NCBI RefSeq assembly: GCF_025837095.1
Contig: NZ_CP107551.1
Coordinates: forward strand, 1,532,352-1,596,351
Source of the DNA: Rhodococcus sp. Z13
GTDB taxonomy: Bacteria > Actinomycetota > Actinomycetes > Mycobacteriales > Mycobacteriaceae
Direction of reading: 5' to 3'
DNA: 64,000 bases
Shown here: one piece after another, positions 8,372 through 17,129 of the stretch
How the letters are laid out: each line of letters begins with the position of its first letter
Numbering within the stretch: the first letter of the stretch is position 1
The notes under the pieces: generated by a model
Told to the model about the DNA's origin: nothing
What the model saw: the letters and a program-made list of their open reading frames with translations, nothing else
Databases searched by the model: none
Program-made: the position numbers and the translations under genes

Positions 8372-11300
8372 TCACATGTGGGGGCCGACGAGCGGCCGGG
8401 CGTGGCGGCCGTGACCGTGCTCGCGGACCAGGGTCGCCACCGCCGCACCGTCCTCGTCCCGATGGATCTCGTACACGTCCAGCTCGGCCTCGTGCGACAC
8501 GCACCGCCAGGAGGAATGCCCGGTCGCGAGGACATCGAGGTCGCGCCGGGTCAGCAGCTCCACCAGCGTCCCGGCCGTCGGCTCGTCCATCCCCGCGAAG
8601 ACATCGTCGAGCACCACCGGACGCCACGCCCGATCGCTCTCCGGCAGTCCCGACAGGCACAGGTCCACGGCGGCGAGCATCGTCGCGTACGACACGAAAC
8701 GCAGCTCTCCGCGGGAGATGCGGGCGCGCGGGGAGATCCGTCGTTCCCGCCCGGTCTCCGGGCCGGTGAGCGTGACCTCGACGTCGTGCCACCGCCGGGG
8801 ATCGAGTGCCCGCGCCAGGTGCTGCACCCAGCCCGCGGCCGGGTCGGCGGCGTACGACCGCTCGATGCGACGACCCAGCACCTCGGCGAGTTCCTCCGCA
8901 ACCTCCGCGGTGGTGGGCTCCGCGAACAGGTGGGCGAGCTGCTCCGCGTCGGGATCCGCGTGCGCGGGAACCCAGCCGAGACGCACACCGATCCCGTGGG
9001 TGGTGCGGGTCGCGGTGAGACACTCGTCCACCTCGTCGACCAGCCGCCGTGCCCGGTCGAGACACCGCCGCACCTCGTCGACCGTGCCACCGAGCATCAC
9101 CGTCGTGAGCACCTCGCGCTCGCGCTGTGCCATCTGCCGCCGGTGCTCCTCGACCCGCCGCGCGAGGGTGGTGAGCAGCGCCGCCGGGGTGCGGACGTCG
9201 CCGTTCTCGGCGATCCGCACCCGATGGGTGCCGTCCTCGGCCGTGTGCTCGACCGTGAACCGTCCGGCCGTGTCGCGGTCGAATCGCCGCACCGCGTCGA
9301 GGAGGGCGTCCTCGTCGGTCTCCGAGGCCGGTGGCAGGGCATCGAGCAGCTCCTGCGCCACCGCGCGGACGTGCTCGGGGTCGTCGGGCCGGGTGAGGGC
9401 GTCCGGGAGCGGCACGGACCCCGGGCCGTCCGCGAGCGCGGCCCGGAACTCGCACAGCCGCCACGCCAGCCGTTCCCCGGCGGCGAGGAGGTCCGCTCGG
9501 TCCCGCTTCAACCGCGCGCGGGCCGCGGCGCACCGCTGCCGGACCTCCGCGACCGCGCGACCGAGTCCCTCGCGGTGCGCCACGGTGCGACGGCACTGCT
9601 CGTCGGCGCGGGCCCGTTCCTCCTCCGACCGGCGCAGTTCCCGTTCCAGTTCCGCGACGTCGAGGTCGGCGGCCGCCGCCCGGGCCGCGGCGGCCGCGGC
9701 CGCCGCGTGCCATTCGCGCCGGCACGAGTCGGCGAGCTCCTCCGCGTCGACCCGCACCGACGTGGACAGATCGAACCGTTCGACGGCGGCGGCGAAACGG
9801 GTGCGTGCCGCATCGACCTCCGCGAGATCGCGGGCCAGCTCGGAGCAGGCGGTCTCGGCGGCGCGGCAGGCCTCGACGAGGGCCTCGAGATCGGCGAGGT
9901 CGGCAGGCACCCCGGCGTGACGGCACAGGGCCCGGTGGGTCTCCAGTTCGGTACTCCACTGCGCCCGCAGTGCGGTGGCGCGGTCGCGGAGCCCGACCGC
10001 GGTGGTGACGGCAGTGTGGACACCGGCGGTGACCTGCCGGCGCCGGTCCAGGGCCGCGCGCAACGCCCCGGAATCGGGGGCGGTCGCCAGATGGTCGTCG
10101 ATCTCCCGGCGACGACGGGCGGGATCGGGGGTGTCGACCAGGCGCTTGCGTTCCGCGAGGTCGAGTCGTGTGAGGTCCGCGCGGATCTCGTCGAGCCGCA
10201 CCCGCCGTGCCGCGGTGGCGACGTCGCGGGCGGCGCGCCCGATGTACCGCGCGGTCTCTGCGGTGTGCCGCCCGCGCAGGACCCCGTTGTGCCAGCGTCC
10301 ATCCCGTGACACCGACGCCACCGCGGCCGGGTCCTCGAAGCCGATGGTGTTGAGCACCGCGGTGATCGCCGCGGCGGGCAGCCCGGCGTCGGGGTCGGGC
10401 AGCAGCACCGTCGACAGCGGCTGGGCGGGAGGTTCGCCGCGTGGGGAGACGAGGACCTGCCCGCCCTGCGCGCGCAGACGACCCTCGCTGTCGATCATCG
10501 CCGTGAGGAAACCCGCTGCGAGCAGGGCGGATTCGATGCCGGTGCGGTCGTCGTCGCCGAGGGTGCCGGCGAAGTCGACTGCCTGCCAGAAGGGCACACC
10601 GTCGGTCCGCGGGTGCCAGGCCGCAGGCCGGGGTCCTTCGCTCTCCTGCCGGAGCGCTGCCTCCTCGTGCTCCAGGGCCTCGCGGGCGGCGCGGTCGAGA
10701 CGGTCCCGGGTCTCGCCGGCGGCCGCGGCCTCCTCGCACTCGGCGATCGCGGCGCGGGCCGGCTCGCGGGGCAGGTCGTCGACCTCGTCGAGCACCTTCC
10801 CCGCATCCTCCGGATCCTCGAGCAGAGCGTCGAGCCGCTCGGACAGATCGTGCAGGAGACCGACGCGTTCACGTCCCACCGCCGGCAACAGGGCGAGGGT
10901 GCGGTCCGCGATGATCCACTCGCGCCAGCGGTGCAGCAACGCGGACGCCGCCGCACCGACCCGGGTCTCGGCCTCGGCGACCTCGGCGGTGAGACGCTCG
11001 GCCTCCCGGCCGGCCCGGTCGGCGATGCTCTGCGCCTCGCGCACAGCGTATTCCGCGGCCTCGAGACGACGGGCCTCCACGAGACGGCGATCCGCCTGCT
11101 CGCGGCGCCTCCGCACCTCGGCGCCGGCCCGCTCGACGGCCTCGCGCACCGGATCGATCTCGTCGGGGACGAGGTGTACCAGCGGCACGGTCGGCCGGAC
11201 CACCGGCTCGGGGGCGGTCTCCCGCCCCGTCCGGACGGAGCCGAGAGCGGGTGCGACACGGTCGATCCCGAGATACAGCGGCCCGGGAACGGGATCGCCC

Positions 11301-12541
11301 GGCAGACCCACCGGAGCGAGGGCGGAGCGTGCCGTCCCGAGACGTTGCGCGGCGCGGGTGACGGCGGCGGTCAGCTCGTCGAGCAGGACCGCGGCGTGCT
11401 CGGCCTCGGTGTGCTCCTGGTGGCGGGCGTGCTCGGCGGCGTCCGCCGTGAGGTCGGCGGTGCGGGCGAGCGCGCCGACCGTGGCCCGACTCTGCGCGAG
11501 ATCCTCTGCCGTGCGGAAGGATCCGTGGGAGGTGAGACCGCGCAGGGCGTGATCGAGTTCGTCGATCTGATCGCGCCGCTCCTGCCACCGCACCTCGGCC
11601 GCTGCGACCTGCGTCCGGAGATCGGCCTCCTCGGCCTCCGCGGCGGCGCCCTCCCGTCGGGTCTCGGACACGCGCTGTGCCGCGGCACGGGCCGCCTCCG
11701 CGTCGGTGCGCAGGGCCTCCGTGGCGTACCGGCGGAGGACCTCGTGGAAGAGCTGCAGCCGGTCGTGCTCGGTCTCGAGCCGGATCTGCTCGCGCCGGGT
11801 CTCGTCGAGCAGGTCGAGTTGCCCAGCGGCCGCCGCGAACACGTCCTCCGGCAACGGTGGCAGCGCGTCCGTGAGGCTCCGGGCGAGGTCGTCCGTGCCG
11901 GGACGATCACCCGTATCGGGGGAGCGCAGCAGGTGCAGCAGGTGCAGCAGAACGGAATACCGTTCGAGCCCGGCCTCGCCGCGCAGCCCGAAGACCCGTT
12001 CGGCGACCCTCGCACGGTGTCGTTCGGGATCGCGGGTGACGTCGTCCGGTCCGACGAGCCGGGTGAGTTCGTCGCGGGACAGCGGGACGCGGTGCTCGTC
12101 CACGAGGTGCAGGTCGACTCCGACGCGCAGGTTCGTCGTGAAGAAGTGCACCTCGCTGCGATCGGTGGTCGCGCTGTACCGGAGGCGGGCGACGATCGTG
12201 AGAGTATCTGCCGTTCCGGACAGTTCGAGCCACAGGAAACCGACGCGCTCGTCCTGTCCCGTCGCGCCGGTGCGCATGAGTTCGTCGAGATCGACCCGCC
12301 CGGCGCCGCTCGCGTCCAGCCGGGTGCGGTCGCCGTCGAGCAGGAAGGGCAGCAGCATTTCGAGGGCGCGGGTCCTGCCCACGCCGGTCGGGCCCCGCAG
12401 GACCAGGCGGCCCCCGGAGGCGACGAACTCGACGTCGGCGAAGTGCCAGACGTTCAGGATCCCGGCACGCGACAGACGCCGGCGGTCCGGGAACGGCAGC
12501 ACACGAGGCCCGTCGGAGGAGGGAACGGCGAAATGCGTCAT
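8372..12541 (-). CDS. jetC: SMC-like ATPase of a Wadjet/MksB-type system, TIGR02680 family (1389 aa), with altered ATPase motifs
   Basis: Large two-headed coiled-coil ATPase. An N-terminal head (residues about 25-200) is followed by long Ala/Glu/Arg-rich coiled coil with a central hinge-like region, then a C-terminal head (about 1190-1350). Family and position identify it as the SMC subunit of the DUF2397-DUF2398-TIGR02680-DUF2399 Wadjet variety, which restricts plasmids by loop extrusion. Three motifs deviate. Walker A reads GPTGVGRT (residues 50-57) with Arg56 where Lys is expected. The signature reads SRGE instead of SGGE. Walker B is followed by VLDDVF, with Asp where Glu is usual. Its ATG overlaps the jetB stop by four bases. 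No nuclease subunit follows. Family call is firm; activity is doubtful. Confidence 0.85.
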   Translation of the reverse strand: MTHFAVPSSDGPRVLPFPDRRRLSRAGILNVWHFADVEFVASGGRLVLRGPTGVGRTRALEMLLPFLLDGDRTRLDASGAGRVDLDELMRTGATGQDERVGFLWLELSGTADTLTIVARLRYSATTDRSEVHFFTTNLRVGVDLHLVDEHRVPLSRDELTRLVGPDDVTRDPERHRARVAERVFGLRGEAGLERYSVLLHLLHLLRSPDTGDRPGTDDLARSLTDALPPLPEDVFAAAAGQLDLLDETRREQIRLETEHDRLQLFHEVLRRYATEALRTDAEAARAAAQRVSETRREGAAAEAEEADLRTQVAAAEVRWQERRDQIDELDHALRGLTSHGSFRTAEDLAQSRATVGALARTADLTADAAEHARHQEHTEAEHAAVLLDELTAAVTRAAQRLGTARSALAPVGLPGDPVPGPLYLGIDRVAPALGSVRTGRETAPEPVVRPTVPLVHLVPDEIDPVREAVERAGAEVRRRREQADRRLVEARRLEAAEYAVREAQSIADRAGREAERLTAEVAEAETRVGAAASALLHRWREWIIADRTLALLPAVGRERVGLLHDLSERLDALLEDPEDAGKVLDEVDDLPREPARAAIAECEEAAAAGETRDRLDRAAREALEHEEAALRQESEGPRPAAWHPRTDGVPFWQAVDFAGTLGDDDRTGIESALLAAGFLTAMIDSEGRLRAQGGQVLVSPRGEPPAQPLSTVLLPDPDAGLPAAAITAVLNTIGFEDPAAVASVSRDGRWHNGVLRGRHTAETARYIGRAARDVATAARRVRLDEIRADLTRLDLAERKRLVDTPDPARRRREIDDHLATAPDSGALRAALDRRRQVTAGVHTAVTTAVGLRDRATALRAQWSTELETHRALCRHAGVPADLADLEALVEACRAAETACSELARDLAEVDAARTRFAAAVERFDLSTSVRVDAEELADSCRREWHAAAAAAAARAAAADLDVAELERELRRSEEERARADEQCRRTVAHREGLGRAVAEVRQRCAAARARLKRDRADLLAAGERLAWRLCEFRAALADGPGSVPLPDALTRPDDPEHVRAVAQELLDALPPASETDEDALLDAVRRFDRDTAGRFTVEHTAEDGTHRVRIAENGDVRTPAALLTTLARRVEEHRRQMAQREREVLTTVMLGGTVDEVRRCLDRARRLVDEVDECLTATRTTHGIGVRLGWVPAHADPDAEQLAHLFAEPTTAEVAEELAEVLGRRIERSYAADPAAGWVQHLARALDPRRWHDVEVTLTGPETGRERRISPRARISRGELRFVSYATMLAAVDLCLSGLPESDRAWRPVVLDDVFAGMDEPTAGTLVELLTRRDLDVLATGHSSWRCVSHEAELDVYEIHRDEDGAAVATLVREHGHGRHARPLVGPHM

Positions 12542-13650
12542 CGGCGGGAACCTCCGGGCGGGACGGGCCGGTACCGGGCTGCTGCGGCGGTGAGGGTGAA
12601 CCCGCCGTCGTGGGGGCGGGCGAGGTTCAGGCGCACGAGCAGTGCGGTGACGTCGCGGCGGAACGATGCGGGGTCGCGGACGGAGGCGGTACCCCGCAGC
12701 CGCCCGGGAGCGGGGGTGAGCCCGGCGAGGATCTCGTCGGCGGTGGCGTCGTCCACCTGTGGCTCGGCTCCCGCATCGGTTTGGCGGGCGGCGAGTTCGG
12801 ACACGAGGAGCAGAGCTGCCCGCTGGACGGGACCGGGGCCGGGGAACTGTTCGTCGGTGAGGGTGCCGTCCGGGTCGTACGCCAGGGCCCCCTCGGCGCG
12901 GATCTCGAGGACGAGCCCGAAGTCCTCCTCGAGCCGGCGGGCCAGTTCGTGCCGGTCGCGCACGAGCACCTCGGCCGTCTCGGCGTCGAGTTCACTGCGG
13001 GACACGAACGGGTCCTCCACCAGGCGGCGGTAGAGCCGGACGGCCGCCGGTACCGGCTGTGGGGTTGGGTGGGTGTGCGGGGCGGGGGGCAGGTGCACGG
13101 TGGTCAGGTGGGGGAGCAGATCGCGGTGCACGGTGAAGGTCGGGCCGGAAGTGCCCTCCGGCGAACCGGATCCGGTGAGCACACCCCATTCCTCGAGGAG
13201 TTGCAGGGCCGCGTCCAGGTCGCGTCGTGCGGACGCCTCGCCCCCGAGGGGTATGCCGAGATCGGCCGCGTCGACGCGGACCTGTTCCCGCAGCCGCGCG
13301 GCGGACACCTCGTCGCCGGTACCCGGCACCAGCAGGGCCGCGCAGGCCAACGCGAGGCACGCGTAGGTGGTGGGACCGAAGTGGTCTCCGTCCGCGTGCC
13401 GCGCACCGCGGGGCGGGGAAGCCGGGTCGAGCGGTGCCTTCTCGAGCCGGGCGAAGGTGGGCCCGACGACGAGCCGGTAGCCCAGCCGCTCGGCGAACAT
13501 CGCGGTCAGGGCGGGAGCGTGACGGCGCGCCGCCGCGACGGTCACGGGATCGGTGGCGGAGGTGACGATCGGTTGCTGCAGCAGGGCGCGCGCCGCTTCC
13601 CGGCGCTCCACCGCGTCCCGCGCGGCGGTGAGCGTGTGCGGTGCGGTCAC
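12538..13650 (-). CDS. jetB: DUF2398 / TIGR02678 protein, Wadjet JetB-like (370 aa)
   Basis: The second gene of the SMC operon. FAERLGYRLVVGPTFARLEK at about residues 50-70 and the C-terminal winged-helix-like region are typical of TIGR02678, the small KITE-like partner that bridges kleisin and SMC heads in Mks/Wadjet complexes (role from the family, not shown here). The GTG start at 13650 overlaps the jetA stop (GTGA), and the stop overlaps the jetC ATG (ATGA), so the three genes are translationally coupled. A longer in-frame ORF to 14511 runs through jetA and is a shadow. The frame is intact. Confidence 0.82.
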   Translation of the reverse strand: MTAPHTLTAARDAVERREAARALLQQPIVTSATDPVTVAAARRHAPALTAMFAERLGYRLVVGPTFARLEKAPLDPASPPRGARHADGDHFGPTTYACLALACAALLVPGTGDEVSAARLREQVRVDAADLGIPLGGEASARRDLDAALQLLEEWGVLTGSGSPEGTSGPTFTVHRDLLPHLTTVHLPPAPHTHPTPQPVPAAVRLYRRLVEDPFVSRSELDAETAEVLVRDRHELARRLEEDFGLVLEIRAEGALAYDPDGTLTDEQFPGPGPVQRAALLLVSELAARQTDAGAEPQVDDATADEILAGLTPAPGRLRGTASVRDPASFRRDVTALLVRLNLARPHDGGFTLTAAAARYRPVPPGGSRR

Positions 13651-14708
13651 CGGGCGACCGTCCCGGACTCGACCCGCTCGCGCAGGAACGCGGGGACGGC
13701 GACGGGTTCGGTGTGCCACCACGACGTGCCCGCACCGGCGCGCGGATCCGGTTCGCGGGGGCCGCACAGCAGGTGCCGGCTCGGATGGGTACCGAAGGTC
13801 GCGGCGAACAACCGGTGGGCCTGCGCATCCGGCGCGTCGGCGAAGCGGCGGGCCAGGCGCAGCAACTCGGCGCGGTGCGAGCCGTCCGGTGCTCCCGTCC
13901 CGGTCCGGTGGGCGTGCGTGAGCAGGCGGTTCAGGGCCGCCGCCGCGGCCTCGCGTACGCGGCGCGGTCCCGCATCGTCGGCGTACCACCGGGCCAGTGC
14001 CTCCCACTCGGCCCGGTCGCGCCCGGGGGAGGTGAACGTGCCGGGAAGGGCCGCGAGCAGCAGGTCGAGCCGGGGGAGGATCTGCGACAGCCGGGTGGCG
14101 ACGCGGGGTGCGTGCCGCCGGACGTCGGCGGCGTGCCTGTCGACCTGCTCGATCAGGGTGTCGACTTCGGCCGCGTCCCGGGGCGGGGTCTGCTCCCACC
14201 GGCCCAGGACCTCGGCCAGCTGGGCGTGGAGGTCGGCGACACCGGCGGTGAACCGGCGGTGGTGGTCGAAGACCGCGGTGACCTGCGCGGACGGCTCGAG
14301 TACAGAGGCGGTGGCGTCGAGGAGGTCGTCGAGTGCGTCGACGAGGGGGCCGAGCGGGGCCGGCGCGATCCCGCGGGTGTCCTCCCGGGATGCGAGCAGC
14401 GCGGTCGTCTCCCGGTGCACGCGGACGCCTGCCGGGGTGATCCGGTAGCGGACCGTGCCGGATCCACCGTCCCCACTCGTGCCGGGGTGCACGGCCGCGA
14501 GGTTCCCCCACCCGACCAGCTGCCGGCAGCTGGCCTCGGCGCGTTCGGGGTCGAGGGCCCGGCCCCGGGCGGTACAGGCCGCCGCAACCTGCTCGGCGGA
14601 GAGTTCGGCGGGCAGGAGATCGGTGAAGCAGTCCAGCACGGCGAGGTGGTCGTCGGCGTCGTCCACGACGAGGTGACGGAAGAGATTCCGGTCGGCGTCC
14701 CGGCCCAT
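13647..14708 (-). CDS. jetA: DUF2397 / TIGR02677 protein, Wadjet JetA-like (353 aa)
   Basis: First gene of the SMC operon, predicted kleisin-like subunit by family. It begins MGRDADRNLFRHLVVDDA, has an N-terminal winged-helix-like part, a long helical middle and a C-terminal segment with HPSRHLLCG and a Trp-Trp-His motif. ATG at 14708 follows GGGAGGGGG; the in-frame start at 14789 lacks such a site. The promoter must lie in the about 100 bp shared with the divergent MarR gene. The frame is intact. Confidence 0.8.
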   Translation of the reverse strand: MGRDADRNLFRHLVVDDADDHLAVLDCFTDLLPAELSAEQVAAACTARGRALDPERAEASCRQLVGWGNLAAVHPGTSGDGGSGTVRYRITPAGVRVHRETTALLASREDTRGIAPAPLGPLVDALDDLLDATASVLEPSAQVTAVFDHHRRFTAGVADLHAQLAEVLGRWEQTPPRDAAEVDTLIEQVDRHAADVRRHAPRVATRLSQILPRLDLLLAALPGTFTSPGRDRAEWEALARWYADDAGPRRVREAAAAALNRLLTHAHRTGTGAPDGSHRAELLRLARRFADAPDAQAHRLFAATFGTHPSRHLLCGPREPDPRAGAGTSWWHTEPVAVPAFLRERVESGTVAR

Positions 14709-14796
14709 CCGAATCCCCCTCCCGAGTGCTCTGCGGTACCGACAGGCTAACCGGGTGGGGTCACCGGGCTCTTTCGTCCTGTGCTCCACTCCGGTT

Positions 14797-14815
14797 TATA
14801 GTTGCCCTGTGCAAC
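14797..14815 (+). promoter_or_regulatory. Leaderless promoter and possible autoregulatory operator of the MarR gene
   Basis: TATAGT at 14797-14802 is a good -10 element seven bases before the GTG at 14809, so the mRNA probably starts at the start codon. GTTGC-n5-GCAAC (14801-14815) forms an inverted repeat across the start, where an autorepressing MarR protein could bind. The operator role is inference. Confidence 0.45.
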
Positions 14816-15297
14816 ACAAGCGGCAGCTCGGCCCGCCGTCCGAGGACGGCGTTGCCCGCGTATACGAGGAGTTCGTGCTTCTCGTACGCCTCCTCACGTC
14901 CGGAGCACGAGTGGAGGACGGTGGCCTCACTCTCGCACAGCATTCGCTCCTGGGCTTCATCGCCCGGAACCCCGGCTGCCGCGCCACCGACATTTCCGAG
15001 GCCTTCGGTGTCCACCGCTCGACCGTGTCGCGCCAGTTGCGGCACGCCGTCGAAGCGGGTTGGGTCGAGGCGGAGACGGGACCTGCCCGTATCGGTCATC
15101 CGCTGCGGCTCACCGACCACGGCGCACAGATCCTGCGGCGTGCCGTCGACAGCCGTCTCGACGACGTCCGGGCCGGACTCGGCGGATGGGCACCGGACGA
15201 CCTCGACCGGTTCGTGACGCTTCTGCGCCGATTCCGAGCCGGAGTCGACCCCGATGCCCGGACACCCGACCAGAACGATGGAGATTGCAGTGCGTGA
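14809..15297 (+). CDS. MarR-family transcriptional regulator (162 aa)
   Basis: Winged-helix dimeric repressor. The HTH reads GCRATDISEAFGVHRSTVSR at about residues 64-83, followed by the wing with GHPLRLTDHGA. GTG at 14809 is chosen because a -10 box lies seven bases upstream; the longer ORF from 14755 has no ribosome site. Its stop overlaps the start of fadD15 by eight bases, so the two are cotranscribed, and it most likely senses an acyl-CoA, fatty acid or aromatic ligand related to that ligase. The ligand is unknown. Confidence 0.85.
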   Translation: MQHKRQLGPPSEDGVARVYEEFVLLVRLLTSGARVEDGGLTLAQHSLLGFIARNPGCRATDISEAFGVHRSTVSRQLRHAVEAGWVEAETGPARIGHPLRLTDHGAQILRRAVDSRLDDVRAGLGGWAPDDLDRFVTLLRRFRAGVDPDARTPDQNDGDCSA

Positions 15298-17080
15298 GTA
15301 CTCGACCCCGGCCCCGTTCACCATCGGAGACGACGAGTCGGTCGTCCACACGGTGTTCACCCAAGCGGAGACGACCCCGCACCGGGTGATGTTCTCGCGT
15401 CCCCTGGGAGGCCAGTGGGTCGCCGTCACGGCACGGCAGTTCGCCGACCAGGTCGAGGCCGTCGCCAAGGGCCTGATCGCCAACGGGGTCGGCCCCGGCG
15501 ACCGCGTCGCCCTGCTGTCCGCCACCCGCTACGAGTGGTCGCTGTTCGACTACGCCATCTGGGCTGCCGGTGCCGTCTCGGTCCCGATCTACGACTCCTC
15601 GTCCACCGAACAGATCCGCTGGATCCTCCAGGACTCCGAGGCCGGCCTGGCCGTCGTCGAGACCGCCCGCCACGAGGCCCTGTTCGTCGACATGCCCGAC
15701 ACCCTGCGCCGCGTGCTGCAGATCGAGAACGGCGCGGTGGACACCCTCGCCGCCGAAGGCGCCGAGGTCGACGACGCGGAGCTGAAGGCCCGCCTCGCCG
15801 GAATCCGCTCCGCGAACGTCGCCTCGCTCGTCTACACCTCGGGCACCACCGGGCGTCCCAAGGGCTGCATGCTCACCCACCGCAACTTCCTCTCCGAGGT
15901 CCGCGCGATCCTGCAGTCCGACATCGGCGTGGTCGCAGGCCCCGGCCGCCGCGGCCTGACCTTCCTGCCGCTCGCCCACGTGCTCGCCCGCGCGGTGTCG
16001 CTGGCCCTGTTCGAATCTGGTTCGGCGCAGGCCCACTGGTCCGACTTCTCCACCATCTCCGAGCAGTTCACCCGCTACTCGCCCAACGTCATCCTCGGGG
16101 TACCGCGGGTGTTCGAGAAGGTCCGCGACGCCGCGGCCGCCAAGGCCTCCTCGGGCGGACCGGTCAAGGCCGCGATCTTCCGCTTCGCCGAGGAGACCGC
16201 CATCGCCTACAGCGAGTCCCTCGACCAGGGCGGCCCGTCGCTGCTGCTCAAGGCCAAGCACACCCTCGCCGACAAGCTCGTCTACTCGAAGCTGCGCGCG
16301 GCGATGGGCAACGAGTGCTGGTACGCCATCTCCGGTGGCGGCGCCCTGAGCCCGCGCCTGGGCCACTTCTTCCGGGGCGTCGGCGTCCCGATCTACGAGG
16401 GCTACGGCCTCACCGAGACCACCGCCGCACACTGCGTCAACATGCCCGGCTCGCAGAAGATCGGCTCCGTCGGACGTCCCATGGGCGGCAACACCGTCCG
16501 CATCGCCGAGGACGGCGAGATCGAGCTGCGCGGCAACGTCGTCTTCGACGGCTACTGGCGCAACGAGGAGGCCACCGAGGCCGCCTTCCGCGACGGCTGG
16601 TTCCGCACCGGCGATCTCGGCTCCCTCGACGAGGACGGCTACCTGTCTATCACCGGCCGCAAGAAGGACCTCATCATCACCGCCGGTGGCAAGAACGTCT
16701 CGCCCGGCCCGCTCGAGGACCGCATGCGCTCGCACACCCTGGTGTCGCAGGCCGTCGTCGTCGGTGACGGCCGCAGCTTCATCTCGGCGCTCGTCACCGT
16801 CGACCCCGACGTCTTCGAGAACTGGAAGGCCGAGAACGGCAAACCCGCCGAGGCGACCATCGGCCGGCTGCGCCACGACCCGGCCCTGCGCGACGCGGTA
16901 CAGACGATCGTTGACGACGCCAACACCCTCGTCTCCCACGCCGAGGCGATCAAGAAGTTCGTCATCCTCGACCGCGACCTCACCGAGGAGTCGGGGGAAC
17001 TGACCCCCACCCTCAAGATCAAGCGCAACGTGGTCACGGAGCGCTTCGCCCACGAGATCGACGCACTCTACGCCAAGTGA
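15290..17080 (+). CDS. fadD15: Long-chain fatty-acid-CoA ligase, FadD15-like (596 aa)
   Basis: Activates long-chain fatty acids to acyl-CoA via acyl-AMP. The AMP-binding motif is LVYTSGTTGRPKGCMLTHRN, followed by the GYGLTETT motif, the GYWRNEEATEAAF / WFRTGDLG hinge region and the catalytic Lys in the ITGRKKDLI segment. The protein aligns along its whole length, from VREYSTPAPF to the C-terminus, with mycobacterial FadD15. The GTG at 15290 has GGAGA upstream and matches that N-terminus; the in-frame start at 15254 lies inside the MarR gene. It is coupled to the upstream MarR gene and followed by a hairpin at 17110-17128. Confidence 0.92.
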   Translation: MREYSTPAPFTIGDDESVVHTVFTQAETTPHRVMFSRPLGGQWVAVTARQFADQVEAVAKGLIANGVGPGDRVALLSATRYEWSLFDYAIWAAGAVSVPIYDSSSTEQIRWILQDSEAGLAVVETARHEALFVDMPDTLRRVLQIENGAVDTLAAEGAEVDDAELKARLAGIRSANVASLVYTSGTTGRPKGCMLTHRNFLSEVRAILQSDIGVVAGPGRRGLTFLPLAHVLARAVSLALFESGSAQAHWSDFSTISEQFTRYSPNVILGVPRVFEKVRDAAAAKASSGGPVKAAIFRFAEETAIAYSESLDQGGPSLLLKAKHTLADKLVYSKLRAAMGNECWYAISGGGALSPRLGHFFRGVGVPIYEGYGLTETTAAHCVNMPGSQKIGSVGRPMGGNTVRIAEDGEIELRGNVVFDGYWRNEEATEAAFRDGWFRTGDLGSLDEDGYLSITGRKKDLIITAGGKNVSPGPLEDRMRSHTLVSQAVVVGDGRSFISALVTVDPDVFENWKAENGKPAEATIGRLRHDPALRDAVQTIVDDANTLVSHAEAIKKFVILDRDLTEESGELTPTLKIKRNVVTERFAHEIDALYAK

Positions 17081-17109
17081 GTCCCGGTCCCGGCCGCCGA
17101 TCCGCGAGG

Positions 17110-17128
17110 CGGGCCGGCGGCCGGCCCG
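17110..17128. terminator. Hairpin between convergent fadD15 and malQ
   Basis: CGGGCCGG-cgg-CCGGCCCG, a perfect 8-bp G/C stem, lies between the two stop codons (17080 and 17130) and can end transcription from both sides. Confidence 0.65.
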
Positions 17129-17129
17129 T

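Noticed and set aside
8372-12541. SbcC- or RecN-type repair ATPase
   Set aside because: Gene order with DUF2397 and DUF2398 proteins and the C-terminal VFAGMDE pattern place it with the Wadjet/Mks TIGR02680 group.
8190-13033. Long frames within and antisense to jetC (849 aa and 806 aa)
   Set aside because: They are wrong-frame readings of the jetC/jetB region; the 1389-aa frame has SMC heads and coiled coil.
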